A stretch of 64,000 nt of DNA, taken from contig JAKJHU010000046.1 in the NCBI GenBank assembly GCA_022316685.1, forward strand, positions 1,108,001-1,172,000, written 5' to 3'. A program made the position numbers and the translations under genes. This DNA is from Progne subis subis. Taxonomy: Eukaryota; Chordata; Aves; Passeriformes; Hirundinidae. Shown piece by piece: positions 18,376-29,960 of the stretch (positions within the stretch are counted from its first letter, which is position 1; the number at the start of each line of letters is the position of its first letter). The notes under the pieces were generated by a model. It did not search any database and was not told the origin of the DNA. It saw only the letters and a program-made list of their open reading frames with translations.

Positions 18376-21300
18376 GTCAGACAGTGGTTGAAAAAAATCC
18401 CCATCTATAGATTGTTCCAAGTGACTCTATACAACAAAGTAATTTTCTGTCCTAGAAGAGCCTCTTGAGCAGCAGAATAATCAATCAGTACCATCAAAAG
18501 GAAAAGAAATGCAGTTTACTAATGTTTATAGCCATAATAGAAAAATGGATTTTTAATGAAATTATATCAAGGAGATTGCTAACCTTTTCAGACTAAATAT
18601 ATTGTACGTCATTCCTTATCTTTGAAGAGTACTACAGAACAAGCCTCAAAAAGACACCATCTAAAAAAAAAAACAACAACATTCTTTTTAAAAGCTTGCA
18701 AAGGACAAACAGATTGGCTATACAGTAATTGTATTCTCTAAAACCTTTGTGCACAGGGACTGGATTTCTTTAACCTAGGTAACAGCGCAGGTAGATTTTC
18801 TTTAAGTCAGAATGCAGAAAAGCAAATGGGCAAGAAGTAAACCAAATCAATTCTCCCTCTTTCCTGTGTCACTCCCCCTTGCCCCCTCAAAGAAGCAATT
18901 TGCTAGTTGCTTGTTCCCTAGAAAGCTCAAAGTACAGTATTGGTGGCAAGCCTACAGAAGAATTATTATTGTATGAGGATTGCATGTAACAAAATTTCAG
19001 CCTGCAATTCTTTATTACAGATAAAAATTGATTAAATAAGAAACTGAAAATAGGATTTTACAGACAAAAGCTTCACTGGTTACTGTTTTGGGGGTTGATA
19101 ACACTTGAAGGGTATCATATATATAGAGGAAAGAGAGCTTCAGTTTTGTTGACAGCCTGAAGGGAAGCTGCATCAGAGCTAAGAGAATCCTTCATCCATT
19201 TGCTTAAATAATGCACTTGAATGACTCGAGGCACTGGGGACAAAGATTTTTAGTCTCAGAATATTTAAAACTGTCTACTTGGCTCATATTTTTGAAGTTT
19301 CAGCTGGGTGGCTTGGGTTCTGGTAAGGGGCAGAAATTCAGAGCATGAGAAGTTCTGAGCCTATCTCAGACACTTGCCATAGTATATTGTGGTGGAGAGC
19401 AGTGAAGAAAGGAAGCATTGCTTGATGGCTTCAGAGTAGGGTTATGACTGAGGAAATCTCAATTCTGTTTCTGTCACTTCCACTTAAAACCCTTATTCAG
19501 CAAAATGTATCAGGATGTGCTGAAGTACTTTGCTGAATTGAGGACTGACTGCAAAATCCATGTCTGGGAGAAGGCCAGGACAAGGTGCATGTTGCCCTTA
19601 AAAAAGAATTTAAATAGGGCATAAAGTTTGCGCAGTTTCTTTTTCTGAGCACAGATTTGCCCTCAGAGCTTCAAACCTCTGCACTCCTCAAATTTCTTCT
19701 CTGCATAAAAGGAATAACACCTTATTAAATTCTTAATTGCTATAACAGCTCTCAGATGGAGTGGCTAAAGGAATGTACAGGATCATTACACATTTGCATG
19801 CAGAGCTTCTGGTTGTGTTCTACTTTACAATTTTACTTTGTGAAGTAGATACCAAAAGAATCCTAAGGGTTAAAAAACACAAAATGGGACCCTTTAACAG
19901 CAGGGGCATCTTCTCAAATACTCCTGCTTTCAGAGGCTAGAGTCTGATACACATGAGCAAGCCAGAAGCTGGTAATATATACCCTGCCCTAAAAGTACCA
20001 TGATGGCCTTTCCCAAACATGGAGAAGCCTTTGGAAGATCAATCACAGACTCTGCAATTGTTGTACTACTATTTTCCAAGTTGCAAGAACCTTCTCAGTG
20101 AAACTGAGCCAAAAATGGGCAAGCATCATGAATATTTCTGCAAGAAACTCAAGTTTAGCAACATTCGAAAGTAGATACGAGCACTCATAGTTGATGAATT
20201 CAAAAACAACTATTCTTTCTGTGGTGGGAACTGGCAAAGTCCCCATTACCTATTCTAGAAGAAGACCTATCACATTCCTGAGGCTGAAGCCATGTGCAGC
20301 AGACAGCTAGCATTTTGCCTCTACTTTGGATTCTGTTCTATTTTAAATATGCAGATCAAAATGTGAGTATTTCATCAAACTGTCTCCATCCTGATCATCT
20401 AATTACCATTAGAAAGAATAGCAATGTGTCCCTAAACTATAGATTGATGAGCCATCTGTAAGTGGAAACAAAGAGCAGAAGGAAGCTTAATTGAATCAAA
20501 TATTTAGAATACATTACTCTATCTTGTAGTTACTCAGAAACGGGCCTTCTCTTCAGGCTTCTGTCCTGCACATCTGGAATTCATCACCACTAACTGCATT
20601 TAATCCTTCAACCTTACTATGAAGTGACTGCTGATAATATATAATTATGGCTTAATTCAAGTGGTGAATCAGCTATGGGGAATTTGTGGGGGCAGTGAGA
20701 ATTTATACTTCCATTAGCTGATGAGAACTGACCACCTAATAATGCAATTCAAGTCTTTGTCTCTCTCTAATGGAGACACCATGTATGGAGGGCCATGGGT
20801 CTACTCACCCCTCTCGGATGATAACACCTGCCTGAGCTGCTGCTCTCACTATAGAGGCTCAGGATTTTCTGCCCCCGGAGAGCAGCTGACCCATGGGCAC
20901 AGCTGTTGCCCAAACCTTCCTAGCCAGCTGCTTCTGCAACACCAACATCTCTTCTGCTTGTAAGGGAAGACCCCAGAGGGGCCAGCACAGGTGACAAATG
21001 TACAGCTGGGACTTGCTCAGAAGCAAATGGGGCTGAAGGATGGGTCATTAAACAAAAAACAATTACAACAACAATGAAAAAAGAATTCCCCCTAATGTGG
21101 TAACTCCCAGAAGCCACCATGAGGATTAAAGCATGCAATCTTAACTGCTGGTTGGGTATCTAAGCTGCTCCAAAGATGTCACATTCAAAATGGTATGGTA
21201 TGATATTTACATGGGTGACAGGGAAGGGAACAGAAGACTTTTTAAGGGTAGGCTTTGCATCTCTACTAGCGAACTAAATGAGCAGGACTGAGACTGGATG

Positions 21301-24300
21301 CTCAGAAATTTAGAGAGAAGGCTGCCCCCAAATAAACAGCTCATTGTCCAAGGGTAGACACAGGAATCAAACTCAGTTCTGCATTTTCAATGCTGCAGGT
21401 TTTAATCCTGCTGGGACAATGGGGCACAAAGCAGGGAGTATCCTCAGTCTCTCATGTTTAAAAAGAAAGTAGTGGCCTGAAGAAAAACTGGGCTACTGAA
21501 TGTAACATAACTTGCAGGCATTTGTTGAACCTCTGACACTGCTGTCACACCTTTTAACAAACTCAAGTGTTTTTAATCTATTTGAATTCAGTCACATTAC
21601 ACACAGAGCACTTTCTGTAAATTGCTACTCGTAGAAGACAATTAGCAAACTTGTGACAAAGCCCTTAGGACAGAGAAAAAGGAACATGAATATAAGCTTC
21701 ATCCCACCTCCTTCCTTTGAGGCATGAGCAGTTCCCAGAAACTTTTGCAGCTCAGATCTGAGGGATGTGCCATATCTCAAGCACTGCAATCTTGATACTG
21801 GAGTGGCAACAGCAGCAAGTGCCATAACTGGCTCATTTTTGATGATGTAGTAGCACACGGTTGCATCCCTGGTTATGTTCTGTTTATCACTTGAGGAAAT
21901 CAATCCTAAATGGTCACAATGTAAAAAAGCTAAGAGATCAGTACTGTTTTAAAAGATTTTTCTCCTTGCGTGCTGGAGGAGAGTTAATTTTTTTCATAGC
22001 AGCTAGTACATGGCTAAAAAACTAAACTTTACTAACTCATGACAGAGAATTAGGACAGCTGACCCAAATTGACTGAAGGGATACCTTATGGCATCATGCT
22101 CAGCATATAAAATGGAAAGAAGGAGGAAAGGGGGCCATTTAGAGTGATGGTGTTTGTCTTCCCAGGTTATGTGTGATGGAGCCCTGCTTTCCTGGTGATG
22201 GCTTTCCTGCCTGCAGATGGGAAGTGGTAAATTAAGTCCTTGTTTTTACAGCTTCTGCTTTGTTTCTTAAACTGTCTTATCTCAGCTTACAAGTTTTCTC
22301 ACTTTTACCCTACCAATTCTCTCCCCCATTGCACCAGAGGTAATGAGGGAGCAGCTGTGTGGGGCTTAGTTGCTAGGTGGGGCTAAATCACAGCAACCTT
22401 CTAGCTGAGATTAATACAGCTTGGTTTTATCTGTCCCATCTACTGAAGGTGCACAGGTCTCCACCATCGTGGCACCACCTGTGCACTAGCTCAAGGAAGG
22501 TGACCGTGCTGAGTGCCTCCATCCTTTCTTCCAAAGGACAGCCAGATCAACCTAAAATAATCTAAAAACACCCCACATGCAAAAGATCTGGGCCCATCTC
22601 TGAGTGGTTTGCAGCATTTTTGATTTTATTGCTCATTCCATGTTAATGAGAGAGGCAGCATAATCATGGCCTTCCCAGAATGAAAATGTGTAAATCACAA
22701 ATACAACAAGAAGGATATTTTGGGTGTGGTTTGCTGCTGACATCCCAAACGTGTACCGAGCAAGAGAACGACCAAGCTGATTTTTCTCTCTGTGCAGACC
22801 TAAGAGCTGTATTTCCTGCCACAGTGAGCACTGAAGTTTCGTCAGAGAAGCTTAAAGAAATTCTTTTGTTTCCTAACTCATCAGTTGCTCTGGTCTCTGG
22901 TCTGCCAAGTCTTTTCCCAAGGCTGTGGCATTTCTCTGCTGCTGTATATTGTGCCAGTGATTTGCACTAGATGAAAAGGCTCTGCACAAGTATAAAGCAT
23001 TACCTCTGCATAATTCTAATCACACAAAATTGGTCTCATGCATTTGCAGCTACTCATGGTTTCTAGTCACCTGTTTTATAATAATTTTTAAACCAATGTT
23101 TTGAGAAAGGAAATGAAATAACATAAAACCTGCAAAAGAGGGAAATTAATGTGGGATTTCAGACAAGTTATTTATCTTCCTTTTTGGCTCAGTGCAATAC
23201 TGTAGGGATAAGCACATAACTAGCTGTTTTAATATTTACTTCTATTATAAGAAAAATAAACATTGCTGATAAGTCACTGCTTTCCAGGATTAGATTTCAT
23301 ATTTTAGAGACTGCTTTAAATTAATGCAGAAGCAAACATTATCTTTTCTTCTTATTCATATATTTCCCTAATGAGTTCCAAGCAAATTGTGCCTCCTTAT
23401 ATTTTATGATTTTAAATAATTAAAACATTTTATGGAGGCAACTAAAATTCTCCCCAGAGTTAGCAGAAAGATTATTGATTGAACAGGTCTCAGGCTACAA
23501 GGAAAAAATTATTATTTAGTTTAAAGGCTCATAATTTTATTCATATTCACCTACTAAAAAACCAAAAGACTGTGCATTTTTCCAGCAACCTTTTGAGTTA
23601 TGCTGGGGTAGGGGCTTGGGTTATGTTGGTGAGATGAAAGCAGTAACTTTTTGACATCATGAAATTAGATTTCAGAAGATAGTTAATGAGAAAGTGTTAT
23701 TGCTGCTGTCACAAGTAAATGCAATACCTAAATACTGCACACCCACACAACACCTCAGCATTCATTGCCCAAGATAAAGCTTTACTGCACATTTACGCCA
23801 CCAAGAATTTTAACCAAATTCACAAATACAAAACATCAACAGAAGAAACCCACTCTCAGAGAGAATTGGTTGACAGGATACCCAGGCTGTCATGTCATAT
23901 GACATGGGCAGGGAAATCCATAGGGTTATGGCCCAGATGTCACTGTACTGTAGCACAACATCCAACAACAGAAAAGGGGAATTCTTCCAGAATGAAAAGA
24001 AAAACAAGCCACAACAACAAAAAGGAACCAAAAGTAAAAGAGACAAATGTGTTTTAAAATAGGTGCAAAGAAACCTTCACAAGAAGGGAAATGGGTGGCT
24101 GCAAAATCAAGTAGAAGTAACAACTGCACATAAAATTTAGGCTTATTTGTAAGGAACCTAACTCTTGTGTCCATGATGTCACCTTGTATCTTTTGTTGCG
24201 TGGGGTTTTAGAGAGCAAACATTATGAGTTTACATTTAAAAGTAAGCAAAGCATGTAAGTCCTTGGACTAGCAAAAAAAAAAAAAAAAAAAAAAAAAAAC

Positions 24301-27300
24301 AAACCCAAAAACAAACTAAAAAAGCAACCAACCAACCAGAAAAGACCCCAAACACCTACAGTACTTAGCTTGAAAATGATGATTTTGAGCATTATTTTTA
24401 CCCTGCATTTTATGTCCGACTCTTTTCGCAACAGCGAAATTCACATAAGCTGTGGCTCACAACTCTCAATGTTTACTTCATAAGGTATGTGTTTTCCATC
24501 TGCCTGCTAGAAGTTAATGCTGTTGATATCTACTACAAATCAAAACCTGGAAAGCTGAGGAGCAGGAGCAGCTGCAATGAGCAGAACTGGAAAGCTTTGT
24601 CAGCCAACTATGGACACCTTTGGATTCAAGCAGAGCTGTAAAGACTACATGGAGTCAGGTAGGGAGTGGACAATGAGATCTCCCTGCTGCTCTGTGTGGA
24701 AGGACACATCTGTCTCCACCTCTGGCAACGTTCAGCTTCACAAACAGAAGTGAGAAAGGATCCCTCAGGTGCCTTCACCAGCTTCCTGGGCACATCAGCC
24801 AAGTTTTGTCATGTCATTTCCAGTGTCGCCTTCAACAACCTCCAGCCATCTAAACATCAGCTGCATGAAATGCTCTCCCAAGACACTTAATCCATCTTTT
24901 CTATACAGTGTAATTAGTGGGGTCATTCAAAGGCAGAGAGCCACAGTTAACTGTGCAACTACTGTGCCATCAGGTATTATAACAAAGAGATTAACACGAC
25001 CTGAAAGAAAGAGCAGAGCTCTCCTTGGTTTCCTTTAAGCAGCAGAGCTAGATTATGTTGCAGTGAGCATCAAAGACATCCCCAGTGAGGAGGAGCATTA
25101 ATTCACTATCAAAATACAACTACAAAACAACACACACTAGGTCAAGCTCCTGAAAAAAAAAAATTATTCCTGTACAAAAATCTGGAGTTTCTCCACAGAA
25201 GTTTAGAGGCAGCTTCTCTATCACCACCTCCGTCCTCCCACAGCTGTTATGGATTTTAGGGACAGTCATTTCTTGGGTGCTATTCCCACCAACAGGCAGT
25301 TGGTCAGGAGGACCATCAAGACCCCATAAGGGGTCCTGCAGATCATCTGTGCCACAGTACCAATGCTGAGCTCCCCTGGTCCCTATCAAGGACTGCTGTA
25401 TGGGATCAGATTTACCCTCACAGTTCTGAGACTGATCCAAGATACCACTGAAGACTAACCCAAAGGAGGCAAAAACACAGACACATTTAATCAACACCCA
25501 GAGACACAACACTTAAATTCCTTCTGTCATTACAGAAGGTGTCTCAGGTACCATCAAGCCCATCTCACACCCCTCTCTCATGCAGCTTTGCTTACTTTGA
25601 TGACTGCTGCCACGTTTTCCTTTCTTGATTTTCAGTGTTATCACTCACCATATATTGAGTGACCCTTTAGCTCAAGTTCAAGTGTATATTTAAATTTCCA
25701 GACACAGACTATAGTAAACTCTGAATGAACACTCTAGACATACAGATAGGGTACGTCTGCCTGCTGATCTTAGGAACCATTTATGGTCATCTCTACAAAC
25801 TACACTAAAGCCTGACAGTACTGCAAAAGACTAATCAAACTTGCACAAGACATTTCTATTATATGTAAGCATTATAATATAGATTTTTAATTTTATGATC
25901 AAACATTTCTGCATTCAACCTTTGATGTCCTTCCTGACCTTACTGGGTTTCACATTACTTTTTTGCCTTCAGGCAAATAAACTGAGAACCTATAAACAGG
26001 AAAATAGCTGGCCTTCAGCAGTCTGTGCTAGTGGAAGATTCCTAGCTCTCAGAAGGGCCAAGCAGCTTTGTGCTGTGATCACAATTCTCTAGCAAAAGAA
26101 GTAGACAAAATCAGGGAATCACCAGCAGAAGTTACAACTGCCTTTTCTGTGTTTAATTATCTTGACTTTCTTCTTTGGGCTTATCTTTCTTCATAAAAGA
26201 AAATTGGACTGTGACAGCTGCAGCAACACCAAGTCATTTCAGCTAACTCCCTGTACTTTTTCTCCAAGGGATTAAATGCTGTAAGTCAAAGGAAAGAAAA
26301 ACAAAGGAGAGGTAACAACAGGTTTTCCACAGTTATCCTATAAAGGACAGTTTAAAGTTGGAGCTTTTCTTCTTTGGGAAAGTTCACATTTTGAATGCTT
26401 TTCTGCTCCTCAGCTGTTCTCTCCCTTGCTGCCATTCAGGCCGAGGTCTTTGTGCCTGTAACCCTGCTCTCAGGTACCCACCAGCTGCTCTGCAGGCAGC
26501 TCAGCTCAGGGGCCAAGGCAGGCTTGTACCCGCTCCCGCCCAAGGACAGCACAGCCGCGCTCCGCCGTGTGGCCACCGGGTGCCCCAGCCGCACCAGCCC
26601 AGGCATATGTGACACACGGTGGTCTTAATTCAGGAAATCCCAGACAGAAACGTGAGTGCATCTCATTTCACGAACAAGAAACATAATCAGCTAAACACAA
26701 AAGGTTTGTAAGGCAGGAGTACATGCTTTCTACGAGCCCTGCTCTCTCTGCTCACCAGTGATTTATGCTTTGCCAAACCCAGAGAGGAGCCAAGGACAGC
26801 CACCTCACAGGCACTCCTCTGGCACTGGGGTGTGCCATGAGTTAGGAGGAGCTGTGCCCAGGAAACGCTGCTACTAAAGACTGTGCTGGGACTCCATGTA
26901 CATCTCTGCTACAGCAGCCCACACAGAAAAGGAAACATTAGAAAATGGAACTCCAAGCCAGATTGTTTTGAAAAAGAGAAGGTATTTTAGTTACGTTGTG
27001 CTGTCTTGACAGAGAGGCTATTGAAACTCACTCATTAACTCACCTTATCATGGGCATGATAAAGTTAAACCAGGTGAGCTTCAGGCTATATAAGCTAACT
27101 GCAAACAATTTCAACACAAGCTCGCATATTCTAAATGCAGAGAGGACCTGTGCTACAAAGCATTAAAGCCCACCTAAAAGCCTACCAGTCTTGCACCAGG
27201 ACTAAATGTTGTACCAGATTTCCTAAGGTACTACAAAAGACTAATACAAAAGTAAAATATTTTCTCAAAGACAAAGTGGAAAAAGATCAGCCTTCTAAGA

Positions 27301-28214
27301 CTGCAATATTAGCCTACATTCACAGTAAATTACAGCACCATGAAAACTATTTGTAAATTGCGGTTCTCTTAAAAACAGTTCATAAAACATTGATTCCTGA
27401 ACCACACACACTCACCTAGTGCCATCTCTCTCAGGGCAAATTGTGCAGCTGACAGCATAGAGGGCCACCACTTCTGCTTGCCACATCCAGGGAATGTCTG
27501 TCAAAGCTGGTACTGTTCAGCCCAACAAACGAACCTCCCAGGTATGACAGCAAGAGCTGCTACGCACTCCATCACAATGGGCAGGCTTCTGTCAGGGCTA
27601 AAGGACACAAAGAGCACACCATCACCAAGTGAAAGCAAAAGTACTCCCTACCCTACTCCCCAAAGCACATGCTGACAATTAGACTCGTTAAGATGGCACC
27701 AGGTGTTTCCTGTGAACAGTTAAATCCGCTCAATCCACTCTACAAGGTACCAAAGCAAAAATTCACCATAGCAGTCAATTTGGCCTGGGCCCAGGCTCGG
27801 TACACCCGCATCTCCAACTCCTCAGGAGCTGAGGGGTTCAACACAACTGGCAAAGAGGTGTTTGCATGCTTTCCTTGGAAGGGAAACAGAGCCCCAAAGA
27901 CCAACAGGGAGCCCCAAAGAGGACAAGGTGAGGCAGCATCTAGGAAGAGGCTGTGGGGAGCCTGGGGCAGCAGTTGACTACCCAGCACCATGGATGCGCT
28001 AGTCTTCTGGTTTTGTCCAGGAAAGACAAATTTTGTATGTTCATGAACAAAACATCCCGAAGAAAATTGTGTCTGCTCCCCATCGTCATCTGAAATATTC
28101 TAACAGCCTCTCTGTATGCAGGGGTTGGTGGTACAGTCACTCCTCACAGCAGCACTAACCATTTCTGCCCCATGGCACCACAGCTCCAACAGCAAATACT
28201 GGTGATTCACCACA
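18376..28214. other. Intergenic DNA between convergent COMTD1 and VDAC2, first part
   Basis: No gene is recognised. Scattered ORFs (the largest being 112 codons at 23,719 on the + strand and 130 codons at 25,120-25,512 on the - strand) show no family signature and no consistent splice context. There is an A tract at 24,273 that grades into A/C-rich sequence, and a GC-rich patch at about 26.4-26.63 kb. Confidence 0.6.
24273..24355. repeat. Poly(A) tract grading into A/C-rich low-complexity DNA
   Basis: Twenty-seven A are followed by AAACCC-, CCAACCAACC- and ACCCCAAACACC-type sequence. It is the complement-type counterpart of the T/G-rich tracts found elsewhere in the window. Confidence 0.85.
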
Positions 28215-28850
28215 GCCTCACAAAATCACCAAATCAATCAGGCTGGAAAAGACATCAGAGATCAAGTCCAACCTGTGACCAAGCACCCCTGTGTCAACTA
28301 GACCATGGCACTAAGTGCCATGTCCAGTCTTTTCTTAAACATTTCCTAAGACAGACCCTCCCTGGGCAATCCATTCCAATATTTAATCACCTTCTCTAGG
28401 AAGAAGTTCCTCCTAATGTCTAAGCTAAACCTCCCCTAGTGCAGCTTGAGACTATGTCCTCTCATCCTATCACCTGTTGCCTCGGAGAAGAGGCTGACCC
28501 CAACTTAGCTACACCCTCCTTTCAGGCAGTTGTAGATGGTGATAAAGTCACCTCTGAGCCTCCTTTTCTCCAGGCTAAACAATCCCAGCTCCCTCAGCTG
28601 CCCCTCATAGGATTTACCCTGTAGACCTTTCACCAGTTCTGCTGCCCTTCTCTGGACATGCTCCAGGCACCTCAATGTTCTCCCTGAACTGAGGGGCCTA
28701 GAACTGGACACAGTACTCAAGGTGTGCCCAAAAGGACAATCACTTCCCTAGTTCTGCTGATCACATAATTTCTCATACAAGCCAGGATGCCATTGGCCTT
28801 TTTGGCCACCTGGGCACACTCCTGGCCACATCCACATGGGACAGGCCCTT
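28215..28850 (-). mobile_element. CR1 LINE fragment (3' part of ORF2 and 3' UTR), antisense
   Basis: Read on the - strand this is the 3' portion of an avian CR1 retrotransposon. The frame at 28,505-28,720 encodes the recognisable C-terminal end of the CR1 reverse-transcriptase protein ([20 protein letters not shown], then [17 protein letters not shown]). The 3' UTR follows, down to the end near 28,215. The copy is 5'-truncated and, compared with the usual CR1 order, lacks a short block around 28,725. It has no ATG-initiated full ORF2 and is dead. Some ends are diverged, so the limits are good to about 20 bp. Confidence 0.93.
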
Positions 28851-29274
28851 AGCAGGCTTGCTGGGCTCTCTTCCATGTTTCCATGTTCCAGTGGGTTCAT
28901 TGGCACTTAAATTACAATTAATTGCAAAGATGGGGGAAGAGTTTGGGAGCTACCCATGCTGTAGCAGTGTGAGGTCCCTGGGCTGCAGCCATGAGACCAC
29001 ACTTAAAACACATCCTGTGGCCACCACAGTGTTGGTCCAGTCCCACCGCACTGCCTGCTGCCACCAGACATAGGAATATCACCAGTCAGCAACGTTTTGA
29101 ATCCTTCCCCTTTCCCTTCTGGGTTTTGGCAGCTGGTGTGCCCTGTCCTCCTACCAGCGAGGGTTTTTTATAGCCCAGAGGGACCAGAATATCACTTTGG
29201 AAATCAAGGTATTGCAAGCCATTTGGGGATTTCTTCTAGAAAAGTATTGTCACGTCAGGAGCAGAGCAGCAGTC
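28851..29274. other. Unannotated DNA between the CR1 copy and the orphan CpG island
   Basis: About 420 bp with moderate GC content and no recognisable coding or repeat signature. Confidence 0.55.
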
Positions 29275-29602
29275 GGTAAGACAACTTGTTGCGTTAATTA
29301 ATTCTGGTTAGGGGAGTGGATGCTCCCAGGAGCCAGCTGCCGCAGGCCGTGAGAACAGCGCTGGCTGCTCCCTCAGAGCCGACGGGCGCTGCCCGGCTCT
29401 CTGTCGTAGGGCTAGAGCACCCCGAGTGCCGGCGTACGCGGGGCGTTTCCTCCTCTAATTCTATTTATTTGTCTCAGAATCACCTCGGGCTCGCTGCCAC
29501 CATCATTTCCCTCTGCCTCCCTCGGTCGGTGGGTTGGACACGGGGCCCGCCAGAGCGGCTCCTCCTGAGGGAGCACCGGCGGCGTGAGGAGAGCACCGGC
29601 GG

Positions 29603-29616
29603 CCACCAGGTGGCGC
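29603..29616 (+). promoter_or_regulatory. CTCF-type binding site
   Basis: CCACCAGGTGGCGC matches every position of the CTCF core consensus CCASYAGRKGGCRS. It lies inside the orphan CpG island between two convergent genes, a setting where insulator or loop-anchor sites are common. The motif is certain; occupancy is inference. Confidence 0.7.
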
Positions 29617-29669
29617 CCGCGGCCCGCAGCGGACTCGGGGCGGGCGCTCGGCTACCCCGATGGCGGCGG

Positions 29670-29832
29670 CCCCGGCCGGCTTGGGGCGACCGCTCCTCAT
29701 CGCCTCATCTCCACGGCCTCGGAGCTGCCCCGGCCAGCATGGGGCGATTGTCCCCATCATCGCCACTGCCTCGGGAGCGGCCCCGGCCCCGGCCGGCTTG
29801 GAGCGATTGTCCCCATCATCGCCAGAGCCGTA
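29670..29832. repeat. GC-rich minisatellite, 58-59 bp period, about 2.8 copies
   Basis: Three imperfect units start at 29,670, 29,728 and 29,787, each beginning CCCCGGCC(A/G)GC. Units 2 and 3 share GCGATTGTCCCCATCATCGC. The period is not a multiple of three over both steps (58 and 59), which argues against a conserved repeated peptide. Confidence 0.8.
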
Positions 29833-29960
29833 GCACGGACCGCAGCGGATCACGAGGAAAAGTTCGTTGGCAACAAAGCGCGCTCGGAAGCTGCCGGGAA
29901 AACATCCCGGACTGCGCAGGAGAAAATACTCACAACACACCCTTCCCCACGCCGCAGCCA

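Larger units (their letters stand above)
29275..29960. promoter_or_regulatory. Orphan CpG island between COMTD1 and VDAC2
   Basis: CpG density rises sharply here although no known gene starts nearby. COMTD1 ends 11 kb to the left and VDAC2 ends about 4 kb to the right, both pointing toward the island. It contains a CTCF-type site, a GATGGCGGC (YY1-core-like) sequence at 29,659-29,667 and a GC-rich minisatellite. CpG-rich sequence continues more thinly to about 30,180. Such islands often start non-coding transcripts or act as insulators, but neither can be shown from sequence. Confidence 0.7.

Noticed and set aside
28505..28720. 71-codon ORF with a clear protein signature on the - strand
   Set aside because: It is not a host gene. 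It is the C-terminal end of the CR1 retrotransposon reverse transcriptase and is reported as part of that element.
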